Source: Snodgrassella alvi wkB2 (GTDB taxonomy: Bacteria; Pseudomonadota; Gammaproteobacteria; Burkholderiales; Neisseriaceae). Taken from it: DNA of 64,000 bases. The position numbers were made by a program, and so were the translations under genes. A model generated the notes under the pieces. It did no database searches. It was not told the DNA's origin and saw only the letters and a list, made by a program, of their open reading frames with translations. This document shows positions 1 through 9,150 of the stretch, in pieces. Location of the stretch: assembly GCF_000600005.1 (NCBI RefSeq), contig NZ_CP007446.1, positions 1,328,894 to 1,392,893 on the forward strand, in the 5' to 3' direction. Numbering within the stretch: the first letter of the stretch is position 1; every line of letters begins with the position of its first letter.

Positions 1-122
1 TCTTGATTGCAGATATTTCAGATTTTTATAATCACTCATTATATAAATTTAAATATCCACTAATAAAAATAGTTTATCCTTTTTACGGATAAGTAAATAC
101 CAATATAAAGGAAATTTGTAAT

Positions 123-764
123 ATGGATATCTTATCAGTGCTCAAAATTATCCCTAAGAGCTTTATTCAAGAGTTTTTCAATGATCAATTCATCCCTTCA
201 GAAGAAGATATGATAAAAATTTCAAAGTATTTAATAGAAAAAAGAAAAGAGTTAAAAAATAAAAATGCTAGTATTATGGAACAAAAACTTACACTATTTA
301 CAATACCCTATTTAAAATACCTTGAGCTAAGCCAAATAGATAATTGGCAACAAAAGTATTGTGAAGATATTAATTTATTATTTGATCTATATATTGCACA
401 AGGTAGCTGGCATAAAGGTATAAGAAGAATTATATGGAATGAAAGCGAATTAACTTATTACTATTTTAATTCACTTTCGATCAATGACAAAACAAATACT
501 CAAAAGGAAGTATTATCAGCCAATAAATGGCCTTCTTACCTTTTTTGGAGTTCATTCATAATATCAATATTAATAGGACTAATTCTTTTTATCTTTAATA
601 ATTTTTTTGAAAAAATTGTAATTTATTTTTTAATGGTACCATTTATATTAACAACATTTCTTTGTGCACTGATAAAGTATAGAGATACTGTTGTTGTATC
701 TGCTACAAACCGAATCATAAATAAATATCCTGATTTAATTCGAACAACTAAGGATAATTCCTAA
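123..764 (+). CDS. Hypothetical membrane protein, two C-terminal TM segments
   Basis: I do not recognise this 213-residue protein. The first ~135 residues are polar, Lys/Glu-rich and probably cytoplasmic. Two hydrophobic segments follow at about residues 138-158 and 165-185, separated by a short loop, and a short basic tail closes the protein. No catalytic motif is visible. The ATG is preceded by GGA about 10 bases upstream, and the gene ends just before a hairpin terminator it shares with the convergent CsbD-like gene. Codon use is very AT-rich, like the TPR gene nearby, so both could be accessory genes. The coding call rests on length, start signal and the transmembrane pattern only. Confidence 0.7.
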   Translation: MDILSVLKIIPKSFIQEFFNDQFIPSEEDMIKISKYLIEKRKELKNKNASIMEQKLTLFTIPYLKYLELSQIDNWQQKYCEDINLLFDLYIAQGSWHKGIRRIIWNESELTYYYFNSLSINDKTNTQKEVLSANKWPSYLFWSSFIISILIGLILFIFNNFFEKIVIYFLMVPFILTTFLCALIKYRDTVVVSATNRIINKYPDLIRTTKDNS

Positions 765-766
765 AT

Positions 767-796
767 AAAACCGCTCGTAGGAGCGGTTTTATTTAG
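767..796. terminator. Bidirectional rho-independent terminator
   Basis: An AAAACCGCTC / GAGCGGTTTT inverted repeat with a GTAG-type loop, flanked by A and T runs. It lies between two convergent genes, the membrane protein on the left and the CsbD-like gene on the right, and can serve both. Confidence 0.8.
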
Positions 797-804
797 TTTA
801 CAAA

Positions 805-999
805 TTAATCCTGAAATTTTTTCTTGATTGAATCTACTGCGCCATCTATAGCATTAGCCACATCATGCACAGCTTCTTTCACACCGCCAACGGCCTTATC
901 AACCATTCCTTCAGACTGTGTTTTAGTATCACCCACTACTTTACCCACGTTCTGTTTTACTTCGCCTTTGGCTTTATCTACAAATCCGTTATCGCTCAT
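805..999 (-). CDS. CsbD family stress-response protein
   Basis: A small hydrophilic protein of 64 residues rich in Lys, Asp, Gly and Val. It carries the repeated amphipathic pattern typical of CsbD proteins: KAKGEVKQNVGKVVGD near the N-terminus, followed by a second KAVGGVKEA-like repeat. CsbD proteins are abundant general-stress proteins of unknown biochemical function. I place the start at the ATG of MSDNGF, because GGAG sits about seven bases upstream; an in-frame ATG four codons earlier lacks such a site. Family assignment is from pattern recognition and is fairly secure. Confidence 0.85.
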   Translation of the reverse strand: MSDNGFVDKAKGEVKQNVGKVVGDTKTQSEGMVDKAVGGVKEAVHDVANAIDGAVDSIKKKFQD

Positions 1000-1011
1000 A
1001 ACCATCTCCAT

Positions 1012-1427
1012 TCTGTATGTCTACTGCAAGCAACAGTATTCAATTAAACACAAGTAAATTCTTATCCTTCAAGAATTTATCTTAGAGAGACAATTAGCGG
1101 TAAGCAATGGAAAACGCCAATTTTTGCAGCTAATTACATATAAAAATAATTAATTGGCAAATCATGTAGTTAATTAACTCAATATCAATTTATTTATAAT
1201 TTTCTTTATCTATCAATAAAAATCCATCTGGCTAAATATACAGCTGGAGATAATTATGAATTTTATGATATTAAGTTTAATTTTTGTTATTATTAGTTAA
1301 ATTGTAAATTAATAAATTTGTTCCTTTTTCGACAAAGTTAAAAATTTCATTATATTTGATTACTATCAGGCAGTATTACTAACAGTATACAAATTAATTG
1401 CTTAGCTATAAATAAATAGGACTAGTA
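1012..1427. other. AT-rich intergenic region
   Basis: About 415 bases between the divergent CsbD-like and TPR genes. It must hold both promoters, but no clear sigma70 pair stands out in the A/T background. The only coding candidate is a 14-codon hydrophobic reading frame at 1256-1300, listed separately. No RNA gene or repeat was recognised. Confidence 0.5.
1256..1300 (+). CDS. Candidate 14-residue hydrophobic peptide
   Basis: ATG preceded by GGAG at a 6-base spacing, then 14 codons (MNFMILSLIFVIIS) and TAA. The peptide is almost entirely hydrophobic, like a single short membrane helix. It could be a small membrane peptide, a leader peptide, or chance, because hydrophobic codons are favoured in AT-rich DNA. 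Nothing else supports expression. Confidence 0.2.
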   Translation: MNFMILSLIFVIIS

Positions 1428-3998
1428 ATGGAAGAAAAAGATATAGATCAACAAATCGAAGAATTAAATAAAATTACCCGTGAAGATGGTAAGGAAACTT
1501 ATGCTCAAGCTCAGTTTAATTTAGCATGTATATATCATAAAATAAAACAAGATGATAAGGCTGAAGCCATTCTTTTAAATCTCACCAGAGAAAACAATCC
1601 TTATATTTATGCTCGAGCTCAATTGAGTTTAGAAGATATATATAATAATATAAAACAGTATGATAAGGCTGAAACCGTTCTTTTAAATATTACCAGAGAA
1701 GACAATCCTGATATTTATGCTCGAGCTCAATTGAGTTTAGGAAATAAATATCATAATATAAAACAAGATGATAAGGCTGTAGCAGTTCTTTTAAATATCA
1801 CTAGAGAAGACAATCCTAATATTTATGCTCGAGCTCAGTTTAATTTAGGAAATATATATCTTAATATAAAACAATATGATAAGGCTGAAGCTGTTTTTTT
1901 AAATATCACTAGAGAAGAGAATCCTGATATTTATGTTCGAGCTCAGTTTAATTTAGGAAATATATATCTTAATATAAAACACAATTATGATAAGGCTGAA
2001 ACATATTTTTTAAATATTAATAAAGAAGACGATCCCGAAACTTATGCTAGAGCCCAGTATAATTTAGGAGTTAAATATCTTGATATAATACACGATTATG
2101 ATAAGGCTGAAAAATGTTTTTTAAATATTAATAAAGAAGACGATCCTGAAGCTTATATTAATGCTCAGTTTAATTTAGGATATATATATTTTATTATTAA
2201 ACACGATTATGGTAGGACTGAAAGATGTTTTTTAAATATCAATAAAGAAGATAATCCAGAAGCTTATGCTAGAGCTCAGTTTAATTTAGGAAATATATAT
2301 TTTAATTTAAAACACGATTATGATAAGGCAGAAACATATTTTTTAAATATCAATAAAAAAAACCATCCTGAAGCTTATGCTAGAGCCCAGTATAATTTAG
2401 GAGTTAAATATCTTGATATAATACACGATTATGATAAGGCTAAAACATATTTTTTAAATATTAATAAAGAAGACCATCCTGAAACTTATGCTAATGCTCA
2501 GTTTAGTTTAGGGTATATATATCTTGATATAATACACGATTATGATAAGGCTGAAACATATTTTTTAAATATCAATAAAGAAGACAATCCTGAAGCTTAT
2601 GCTGATGCTCAGTATAATTTAGGCTGTTGTTATGATATAAAACACAATTATAGTAATGCTAAAGCTTATTATCTCAATGTTTTTGAACAAGATAGTCCTG
2701 GTGCGTATGTTCAAGCTAAATTCGAACTAGGCAAAATGTATAGTAGTAAAGCTTTTAAAAATTTTACAGAAGCTCAAAGCTGCTTTTTGGAAGCTGCTAA
2801 AACAGCAACTTATTCTAATTGTCATCCATATTATTATATTTGTGCTCAATTTATTTTAAAGTTAATGCAAAGTAATTCCAGTCTAATTTCTAATAAAAAG
2901 AAATTTGAAAAGCTTGATGAAACAATCTTTGCTAAAATTAGAAATATATGTAATTTGACTAATGATATTAAAAATATTTTATTTGTTTCTAATGTATTAG
3001 AAAATAATAAATGTAGCGAAAAATGGCCAGAACGTCGGGTAGCTCATTATACTAAGCCAAGTGTACTCTTTAATTTGCTTAAAGGTGAAAATCCCAGTAA
3101 ATTCCGGCTTAATATTGTAGATTTTATGAATGACCCCAGTGAAAATCAGGTATTAACCAGCTGGCTGAATATCAACAATCATCCTGATAATGAAATCAAA
3201 AGCTTTTTAGCCAGCTTCTCCTTTAATCATAATTGCCTGAATCAGTTTCGTTTATACGGTAATGAAGATAACATTATTGGCTCCGGTATCAGTATTGCTT
3301 TTAATAAAGATTTTTTTGGTCTGAATACTGAACGCAGTATCAATAACGAAATAATCTCATCACATAGCACTAAATCAATTAACCCGTTAGAAAATAAACA
3401 AATAAAATTTGAAAGTAATAATAATCTTCACTTTTTGCCTTTATACCGTTGCCTGTATTTTGATCCAGAAACAGGGTATATGGCGTTAGCCAAACGCAAT
3501 AAACAATCCTTTTATCTGGAAAATAAAAATGAAAAAACACCAGAAATTATTGATAGCGAATGGGATGATTATATTGGTACATTAGATGAATCTGGTAAAA
3601 TCAGTAAAATTCGTTCCAAATTAAAAGATATACGAAATTTTATTGAAGAACTTTCGAATAATCACGAGTTACAAAAAATCTCCAATCTGCATGAACTACT
3701 CAGTCTGGCGGTTTTACCCATTTCCTGCCTGATAAAACATGCTGCTTTTGAAGATGAAGATGAGTGCCGGATGATTTATATTACTCATATCGCAGATGAT
3801 AATATTGTTGAACCGCAGGATTATCAGTCGGCTAACAGTTTGTATGTCGAATATACGTATGTAGAAGAATATATTGATAATATTTATCTGGGTCCGCAAT
3901 GCAAAATGCAGCATAAAATATGGCTGCAAAATCATTTTAAAAAGAAACGGCGTGAAAGAGAAATTAAGCTGATTAAATCTGAAATGCCGCTGCGCTGA
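1428..3998 (+). CDS. TPR-repeat protein with DUF2971-like C-terminal domain
   Basis: This 856-residue protein has two parts. Residues ~10-450 are about a dozen tandem TPR/Sel1-like units of 36-37 residues, each with an A-x-AQFNLGNIY-like helix and a YDKAE-x-x-FLN helix. The units are very similar at the DNA level too. Residues ~540-840 look like a DUF2971 domain: HYTK near its start, a FMNDPSE motif, an FSF...G-x-GI-x-IAF strand pattern, and a late ECRMIYI strand. The DUF2971 match is from memory. The biochemical function is unknown; the TPR part should bind protein partners. Codon use becomes less AT-rich in the C-terminal half, suggesting a different history for the repeats. Confidence 0.85.
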   Translation: MEEKDIDQQIEELNKITREDGKETYAQAQFNLACIYHKIKQDDKAEAILLNLTRENNPYIYARAQLSLEDIYNNIKQYDKAETVLLNITREDNPDIYARAQLSLGNKYHNIKQDDKAVAVLLNITREDNPNIYARAQFNLGNIYLNIKQYDKAEAVFLNITREENPDIYVRAQFNLGNIYLNIKHNYDKAETYFLNINKEDDPETYARAQYNLGVKYLDIIHDYDKAEKCFLNINKEDDPEAYINAQFNLGYIYFIIKHDYGRTERCFLNINKEDNPEAYARAQFNLGNIYFNLKHDYDKAETYFLNINKKNHPEAYARAQYNLGVKYLDIIHDYDKAKTYFLNINKEDHPETYANAQFSLGYIYLDIIHDYDKAETYFLNINKEDNPEAYADAQYNLGCCYDIKHNYSNAKAYYLNVFEQDSPGAYVQAKFELGKMYSSKAFKNFTEAQSCFLEAAKTATYSNCHPYYYICAQFILKLMQSNSSLISNKKKFEKLDETIFAKIRNICNLTNDIKNILFVSNVLENNKCSEKWPERRVAHYTKPSVLFNLLKGENPSKFRLNIVDFMNDPSENQVLTSWLNINNHPDNEIKSFLASFSFNHNCLNQFRLYGNEDNIIGSGISIAFNKDFFGLNTERSINNEIISSHSTKSINPLENKQIKFESNNNLHFLPLYRCLYFDPETGYMALAKRNKQSFYLENKNEKTPEIIDSEWDDYIGTLDESGKISKIRSKLKDIRNFIEELSNNHELQKISNLHELLSLAVLPISCLIKHAAFEDEDECRMIYITHIADDNIVEPQDYQSANSLYVEYTYVEEYIDNIYLGPQCKMQHKIWLQNHFKKKRREREIKLIKSEMPLR
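1458..2690 (+). repeat. Tandem coding repeats of 108/111 bp
   Basis: About eleven adjacent near-identical coding units inside the TPR gene. The first four are 36 codons (108 bp) and later ones mostly 37 codons (111 bp), adding one residue in the helix before YDKAE. Shared blocks such as GATAAGGCTGAAAC and TTTTTAAATAT recur in each. A step in unit length between early and late copies points to two rounds of internal duplication. Confidence 0.85.
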
Positions 3999-4108
3999 TT
4001 CAGGCTAAAACAGCAGAATTGATTAAAATAGCAACTTTACTGCTATTGCTAAACTGGCAGTTCGGTTATCCCATGTATAATCTGCCTGTATCAGAAATTT
4101 AACCGACT

Positions 4109-4145
4109 AAATACCGGCCGGAAATATCCGTTCGGTATTTCTTTG
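4109..4145 (+). terminator. Possible terminator before dusA
   Basis: Inverted repeat AAATACCG / CGGTATTT with a 16-base loop, followed by a short T run. It lies downstream of the TPR gene and overlaps the TTG that would be the longest dusA start, which favours the later ATG as the dusA start. Confidence 0.4.
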
Positions 4146-4169
4146 GCGGTGTTAAAAGAGTGCCGGATT

Positions 4170-5243
4170 ATGCAGGAACATAAACAGTTAATTGCCGCAG
4201 AATATACAGCAGGGAGTGATGCACATCAACTCCGGCAAAATGCTAAACCGAAAAGAACTTTATCCGTAGCGCCGATGCTGGACTGGACAGACAGGCATTA
4301 CCGTTATATGGCCAGACTGATTAGCAGAAATGCGTGGCTGTATACGGAGATGATTAATGCTAATGCAATCATCCATAGCAACAGTGACAGATTACTAGCC
4401 TATCATCCGCAGGAGCAACCTGTTGCTTTGCAGCTGGGCGGCAGTGAGCCGGCAGTTCTGGCACAGGCTGCTAAAATTGCTGCCGGTTATGACTATGATG
4501 AAATTAATCTTAACTGCGGCTGCCCTAGCCCGCGGGTACAGCAAGGTGCTTTTGGTGCCTGCCTGATGCGTGAAGTTGAACTGGTAGCACAATGCTTAAA
4601 TGCCATGCAGGAAGCGGTTAATATTCCGGTTACGATTAAGCATCGCATCGGTCTGGATAAGGAAACAGCCTATCAGCCTCTGGCTGATTTTGTCGGTACG
4701 CTACGTGAAAAAACGGCCTGCCGTATTTTTGTTGTTCATGCACGCAATGCATGGCTGGAAGGGTTATCGCCGAAAGATAACCGTGATATTCCGCCTTTAC
4801 GTTATGATTATGTTTATCGTCTGAAACAGGAATTTCCTGATCTGGAAATTATTCTTAATGGCGGGGTTACTGATAATGCACAAATTCACAGGCATTTGCA
4901 GTATGTTGACGGGGTAATGGTCGGACGTGAGGCTTATCATAATCCGATGCTGATGCGCAGCTGGGATGCTGAATTTTACGCCAGTCACCAGCCGGCTGTT
5001 GAATATGAAGACCTGGTTAATCAGTTAATTGACTATGCTCAACGGCAGCTGGCTAATCCGGATATTTCATTGCGCCATATGGCTCGGCACTATCTGGGTC
5101 TGATGCATGGTTTACCCGGTGCGCGCCAGTGGCGGAGGATGCTGTCTGATGCTTCGTTATTAAAAAATAACAATGCCAGCCTGATTGCGGAAGCATGGCA
5201 GGCGGTAAAAGAAAGTGCCGCAAGCCAGTCTGAGTTGATTTAA
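4170..5243 (+). CDS. dusA: tRNA-dihydrouridine(20/20a) synthase DusA
   Basis: An FMN- and NADPH-dependent enzyme that reduces uridine 20/20a in the tRNA D-loop to dihydrouridine. Diagnostic motifs are the N-terminal SVAPMLDWTDRHYR, ALQLGGSEP, and EINLNCGCPSPRVQQGAFGACLM (written in parts), the last carrying the catalytic Cys of GCPS. A late GARQWRR segment is typical of DusA rather than DusB or DusC. The frame opens upstream at a TTG, but that codon overlaps a hairpin. I therefore start at the ATG of MQEHKQ, giving 357 residues, the usual length. Its closest downstream neighbour is thyA, 36 bases away, so co-transcription is plausible. Confidence 0.96.
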   Translation: MQEHKQLIAAEYTAGSDAHQLRQNAKPKRTLSVAPMLDWTDRHYRYMARLISRNAWLYTEMINANAIIHSNSDRLLAYHPQEQPVALQLGGSEPAVLAQAAKIAAGYDYDEINLNCGCPSPRVQQGAFGACLMREVELVAQCLNAMQEAVNIPVTIKHRIGLDKETAYQPLADFVGTLREKTACRIFVVHARNAWLEGLSPKDNRDIPPLRYDYVYRLKQEFPDLEIILNGGVTDNAQIHRHLQYVDGVMVGREAYHNPMLMRSWDAEFYASHQPAVEYEDLVNQLIDYAQRQLANPDISLRHMARHYLGLMHGLPGARQWRRMLSDASLLKNNNASLIAEAWQAVKESAASQSELI

Positions 5244-5279
5244 GTTACAATTAGGCCGTTTTTATTTGGATAAATCCGC

Positions 5280-6074
5280 ATGCAACAGTATCTTGACTTA
5301 ATGCAACATGTTTTAGACCGTGGCACAGATAAAGCAGACCGTACCGGCACGGGTACGCGCTCGGTTTTTGGCTATCAGATGCGTTTTAATCTGGCTGATG
5401 GCTTTCCTGTGCTGACTACTAAAAAGTTGCATTTACGTTCAATTATTTATGAGTTACTCTGGTTCCTGCGCGGCGATACTAATATCGGCTATTTGCATGA
5501 ACATAATGTTTCTATCTGGGATGAATGGGCAGATGCTGATGGTAATCTGGGGCCGGTATACGGCTATCAGTGGCGCAGCTGGCCGGCACCGGATGGCCGC
5601 CATATCGACCAGATCAGTAATCTGCTGCAACAGATTAAACACAATCCCGACAGCCGCCGCCTGATTGTATCTGCATGGAATCCGGCACTGGTAGATGAGA
5701 TGGCCTTACCGCCCTGCCATGCTCTGTTTCAGTTTTATGTGGTTGAAGGCAGGCTTTCCTGTCAGCTTTATCAGCGCAGTGCTGATATTTTTCTGGGTGT
5801 GCCTTTTAATATTGCCAGCTATGCTCTGCTTACGATGATGATTGCTCAGGTATGTGATTTAGAGCCGGGGGAATTTATTCATACGCTGGGTGATGCTCAT
5901 TTATATAGTAATCATTTTGAACAGGCTAAACTGCAGTTAAGCCGCACACCGAAAAAATTGCCGCAAATGCATCTGAATCCTGATGTAAAAGATCTATTTT
6001 CTTTTCAGTTTGAAGATTTTACGCTTACTGATTATCATCCGGATGCCCACATTAAAGCACCTGTAGCTGTATGA
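5280..6074 (+). CDS. thyA: Thymidylate synthase ThyA
   Basis: Converts dUMP to dTMP using methylene-tetrahydrofolate. The 264 residues match the length of the E. coli enzyme. Visible features are the DRTGTGT phosphate-binding loop, the WDEWAD segment, the nucleophile Cys146 in [11 protein letters not shown], and the [10 protein letters not shown] and [18 protein letters not shown] stretches that hold the substrate. Its last bases overlap the start of folA in an ATGA arrangement. The dihydrofolate it makes is recycled by FolA, so translational coupling makes biochemical sense. Complete and unremarkable. Confidence 0.98.
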   Translation: MQQYLDLMQHVLDRGTDKADRTGTGTRSVFGYQMRFNLADGFPVLTTKKLHLRSIIYELLWFLRGDTNIGYLHEHNVSIWDEWADADGNLGPVYGYQWRSWPAPDGRHIDQISNLLQQIKHNPDSRRLIVSAWNPALVDEMALPPCHALFQFYVVEGRLSCQLYQRSADIFLGVPFNIASYALLTMMIAQVCDLEPGEFIHTLGDAHLYSNHFEQAKLQLSRTPKKLPQMHLNPDVKDLFSFQFEDFTLTDYHPDAHIKAPVAV

Positions 6075-6580
6075 ATACTCTGAATAAAATTACGCTGATT
6101 GCCGCTCTTTCGGATAATAACTGTATTGGCGAAAATAATCGTATTCCCTGGCATGTGCCCGAAGATTTTGAATTTTTTAAAAGTTACACTATGGGCAAGC
6201 CGGTTGTTATGGGACGTAAAACCTGGGAGTCGCTGCCCAGAAAACCGCTTCCAGGCCGCGCCAATTATGTTATCAGCCGGCAGGATGCGCAGACATTCAG
6301 CGGAGCAATTTTGTGTCACAGTGTTGAAGAAGCGCTCAGGCAATTAGCCGGTTGCCCTGAAATTATTATTATGGGCGGGGCACAAATTTATACTCAGGCG
6401 ATGCCTCTGGCTACCGATTTGCGGTTAACCAGAATTCATGTTGATGTTGCCGGAGATACTTTTTTTCCGGCAATTGATACGGATATCTGGCAACAAACTG
6501 AAAGCAGCAGCCATGTAAGCAGTAAAAATAATATTGCTTATGATTTACAGCATTATGTACGCCGGTCTGGTGTTGAATAA
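6071..6580 (+). CDS. folA: Dihydrofolate reductase FolA
   Basis: Reduces dihydrofolate to tetrahydrofolate with NADPH; it is the trimethoprim target. The 169 residues contain [24 protein letters not shown], in which the Asp of PED corresponds to the catalytic acid at E. coli position 27. Further on are the NADPH-binding [10 protein letters not shown] and the [10 protein letters not shown] loop. The start ATG overlaps the thyA stop (ATGA), so the two are translationally coupled. Slightly longer than the E. coli protein (159), with the extra residues mainly at the ends. Confidence 0.97.
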   Translation: MNTLNKITLIAALSDNNCIGENNRIPWHVPEDFEFFKSYTMGKPVVMGRKTWESLPRKPLPGRANYVISRQDAQTFSGAILCHSVEEALRQLAGCPEIIIMGGAQIYTQAMPLATDLRLTRIHVDVAGDTFFPAIDTDIWQQTESSSHVSSKNNIAYDLQHYVRRSGVE

Positions 6581-6773
6581 GCTTTATTACGCAAGCCAGT
6601 TTGTATTCAGTCCGATTGCTCTGAAATCAGAGACTGCAATGCAGACTGGCTGATTGATGATGCTGTAAATTTTCTCAGTCGTATTTTCTAAGATTTACGT
6701 TTTTGCTGAATTGTCAGAAAAATGTTGGTTTTCTGCGTTTATGCAGGTGCTATATTTGCTGCTATTTACTGCA

Positions 6774-6779
6774 TATAAT
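6774..6779 (+). promoter_or_regulatory. Candidate -10 element for tpx
   Basis: A perfect TATAAT about 90 bases upstream of the tpx ATG. No good -35 hexamer lies at 16-18 bases, so it is offered only as a candidate. The rest of the gap after folA shows a loose GCCAGT/ACTGGC pairing that could end the thyA-folA transcript. Confidence 0.35.
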
Positions 6780-6869
6780 CAGCATAGATAATCTTTGACA
6801 GTTACCTGCCAATCCCCCACAATAAGCCTGCACATTGTTAATCAAATTAAACATCAGAAGGATGCAGTC

Positions 6870-7367
6870 ATGAGTACAGTAACTCTTCAAGGTACCGCTG
6901 TTGAAGTCAGTGGTCAGTTTCCAAAAGCAGGCAGTACAGCACCAGCTTTTACGCTGACTGATGCCGGTTTAAATGAATTATCGCTTACCGATTTTGCCGG
7001 TAAACGTAAAGTACTGAATATTTTCCCTAGTGTAGATACGGGTGTTTGTGCTGCATCTGTACGCCATTTTAATGCAGCTGCGGCCAATCTTTCTAATACT
7101 GTTGTGTTGTGTATTTCTGCCGATTTGCCATTTGCGCAGGCTCGCTTTTGTGGTGCAGAGGGGTTGGATCAGGTAAAAACTCTGTCAACATTCCGTCATC
7201 CTGAATTTAAGGAAAACTACGGGGTTAAGCTGAGCAGCGGTGCTTTAGCCGGCTTATGTGCCCGTGCGGTTATTGTGCTGGATGAAAATAATCAGGTTTT
7301 ATACAGTCAGTTAGTGGCTGAAATTGCGACAGAGCCGGATTACGAGCAGGCATTAGCCGCTCTTTAA
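6870..7367 (+). CDS. tpx: Thiol peroxidase Tpx
   Basis: A peroxiredoxin that reduces hydroperoxides with electrons from thioredoxin. I choose the ATG of [13 protein letters not shown] because AGAAGGA lies just upstream and Tpx proteins begin this way; the frame extends 25 codons further without family support. From that start the protein is 165 residues. The peroxidatic Cys60 lies in DTGVCAAS and the resolving Cys94 in ARFCGAEG. The C-terminal [15 protein letters not shown] is typical. It is a single-gene unit followed by a strong terminator. TrxA and TrxB, also in this window, are the expected reductants. Confidence 0.96.
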   Translation: MSTVTLQGTAVEVSGQFPKAGSTAPAFTLTDAGLNELSLTDFAGKRKVLNIFPSVDTGVCAASVRHFNAAAANLSNTVVLCISADLPFAQARFCGAEGLDQVKTLSTFRHPEFKENYGVKLSSGALAGLCARAVIVLDENNQVLYSQLVAEIATEPDYEQALAAL

Positions 7368-7383
7368 AATGGCTTTTTCATAC

Positions 7384-7413
7384 AAGCGTTCAGATATCTG
7401 AACGCTTTTTTTC
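7384..7413 (+). terminator. Rho-independent terminator of tpx
   Basis: Perfect 24-base palindrome AAGCGTTCAGAT/ATCTGAACGCTT followed by TTTTTTC, starting 17 bases after the tpx stop. Confidence 0.92.
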
Positions 7414-7496
7414 TTTCGGGCTATGTCGTTGCGCTGGCAGCTTTGTTAAAATCTACTGATAAAGATATTTAACTAGAATAACAGGAAATCACATCA

Positions 7497-8174
7497 ATGA
7501 ACCCACAAAAACTGACTACCGATATACAGCGCCCGAAATTAACTCCTCCCAACGGGGAAAATAAAGTATTGCTTCACTCTTGCTGTGCGCCCTGCTCAGG
7601 TGAGGTTATGGAAGCAATGCTGGCCTCTGGTATTGATTATACGATTTACTTCTATAATCCTAATATTCACCCGAAAAAAGAATATGAAATCCGTAAGGAT
7701 GAAAATAAGGCATTTGCGGAAAAATTCAATATTCCTTTTATTGATGCTGATTATGATATGGACAACTGGTTTGAACGCGCTAAAGGGATGGAGTTTGAAC
7801 CGGAACGCGGCATTCGCTGCACTATGTGTTTTGATATGCGCTTTGAACGCACAGCATTGTATGCATATGAAAATGGTTTTTCGGTTATTACCAGCTCATT
7901 GGGTATTTCCCGCTGGAAAAATATGCAGCAAATAAACGATTGCGGCAAACGTGCAGCAGAAAAATATCCTAATCTTGTTTACTGGGACTATAATTGGCGT
8001 AAAGGCGGCGGCAGCCAGCGTATGATTGAGATTAGTAAGCGTGAGCAGTTTTATCAGCAGGAATATTGTGGCTGTGCTTATTCTTTACGTGACAGCAATG
8101 CCTGGCGGCGTGAGCATGGCAGAGAAAGCATTAAAATTGGTACGAAATTTTATGGTACTGAAGAAAAGGCTTAA
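7497..8174 (+). CDS. queH: Epoxyqueuosine reductase QueH
   Basis: Carries out the last step of queuosine biosynthesis, reducing epoxyqueuosine in tRNA to queuosine; QueH is the non-homologous alternative to QueG. Recognised by the N-terminal [14 protein letters not shown] with vicinal Cys29-Cys30 and Cys33. Also present are the [15 protein letters not shown] block and the C-terminal [11 protein letters not shown]. These cysteines bind the iron-sulfur cluster and metal in the family. At 225 residues it matches the compact QueH/DUF208 form. It stands alone, followed by a strong hairpin terminator. Confidence 0.93.
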   Translation: MNPQKLTTDIQRPKLTPPNGENKVLLHSCCAPCSGEVMEAMLASGIDYTIYFYNPNIHPKKEYEIRKDENKAFAEKFNIPFIDADYDMDNWFERAKGMEFEPERGIRCTMCFDMRFERTALYAYENGFSVITSSLGISRWKNMQQINDCGKRAAEKYPNLVYWDYNWRKGGGSQRMIEISKREQFYQQEYCGCAYSLRDSNAWRREHGRESIKIGTKFYGTEEKA

Positions 8175-8230
8175 GTATTTTTGCTAATCATTGGTTGTAT
8201 TTTGAGTCACTTCATCAGTATTACTCTCTA

Positions 8231-8262
8231 AAAACGGATTCAGACTTGAATCCGTTTTTATA
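8231..8262 (+). terminator. Rho-independent terminator of queH
   Basis: AAAAACGGATTCA / TGAATCCGTTTTT inverted repeat with a four-base loop and a 3' T run, about 55 bases after the queH stop. Confidence 0.9.
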
Positions 8263-8433
8263 TGGGAAAGTGTTCAGGTTAAATTTTCAGGAATGGCTTT
8301 ATTTTCATTCAAGCTGATATTGAAATTTTTTGTTGAACATTATGTAAAACTCGATAAATTTGTACTCAGTTTATATCAACCATACGTAATATAACTGCAC
8401 AAGGAAACTAATGCAGTAACGAGAAGGATAAAC

Positions 8434-8766
8434 ATGAATCAATGGATTTTTCTTTCCATCGCTATACTGGCTGAGATATTTGCAACCAGTATGCTTAAGC
8501 TGAGTAATGGTTTTACCCGGCTGATGCCCAGTATTTGCTCTGTTCTGGGCTATATTATTTCGTTTTATTCGCTTGCACAAACTCTGAAAACTATGCCTGT
8601 AGGCATTGCTTATGCAGTTTGGTCCGGTGTGGGCATTGTTTGTGTATCAATCATAGCCTGGATCAAATTCGGACAAAAGCTGGATATGCCGGCAATTATT
8701 GGCATCGGTCTGGTACTGGCGGGTGTTATTGTGATTAATCTGTTTTCCAAATCGATGACTCATTAG
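8434..8766 (+). CDS. Small multidrug resistance (SMR) family transporter
   Basis: A proton-coupled exporter of the EmrE/QacE type in the inner membrane. The 110 residues form four hydrophobic helices. The essential membrane-embedded Glu14 is seen in ILAEIFAT. The GIAYAVWSGVGI motif in helix 3 and the GLVLAGVIVINL C-terminal helix used for dimerisation are present. Substrates could be quaternary cations, or guanidinium if it belongs to the Gdx branch; the sequence alone does not decide, though the helix-1 and helix-3 motifs look closer to EmrE. Monocistronic between terminators. Confidence 0.92.
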   Translation: MNQWIFLSIAILAEIFATSMLKLSNGFTRLMPSICSVLGYIISFYSLAQTLKTMPVGIAYAVWSGVGIVCVSIIAWIKFGQKLDMPAIIGIGLVLAGVIVINLFSKSMTH

Positions 8767-8799
8767 CAAAAAACCGTGGAAATCCACGGTTTTTTTGCT
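8765..8799. terminator. Bidirectional terminator between SMR gene and hfq
   Basis: AGCAAAAAACCGTGGA / TCCACGGTTTTTTGCT inverted repeat with a two-base loop, flanked by A and T runs. It serves the convergent SMR (+) and hfq (-) genes. Confidence 0.92.
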
Positions 8800-8816
8800 A
8801 ATGCAGTATGACTGTA

Positions 8817-9065
8817 TTATTCTGCTGATGCAGGTTTCGGTTCATGCTGCAAGCTTACTGCACGAGCAGGCACAATTGTGGAAATCGCATGTTTGTATAC
8901 CATTTGTGTTACTGAAGTATTACGTAAAAGTACAACATACTGGTCAAATGATTCCACCTGACCCTGTAGTTTAATACCGTTTACCAGATAAATTGAAACT
9001 GGCACATACTCTTTTCGCAGTGCATTCAAGAAAGGATCTTGTAACATTTGTCCTTTGGCGCTCAT
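8817..9065 (-). CDS. hfq: RNA chaperone Hfq
   Basis: A hexameric RNA-binding protein that pairs small RNAs with mRNAs. The Sm1 motif ([10 protein letters not shown]... [27 protein letters not shown], in parts) and the Sm2 motif ([12 protein letters not shown]) are essentially identical to other beta- and gammaproteobacterial Hfq proteins. The C-terminal tail after Sm2 is short, only about a dozen residues. It is the last gene of the der-side minus-strand run. A TTGACA at 9135-9140 on the minus strand could be the -35 of its own promoter. Confidence 0.97.
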   Translation of the reverse strand: MSAKGQMLQDPFLNALRKEYVPVSIYLVNGIKLQGQVESFDQYVVLLRNTSVTQMVYKHAISTIVPARAVSLQHEPKPASAE

Positions 9066-9150
9066 TTGGCTACTCCTGTTTTTTTGATTATGTTATCGCT
9101 TAGCTGCACCTGCGTACAGCGATTTAGAAAGCAGTGTCAATGCTATCACA

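Noticed and set aside
1458-2690. Regularly spaced repeats as a CRISPR array
   Set aside because: The 108/111-bp units are open in one frame, encode TPR helices, and have no short repeat with unique spacers.
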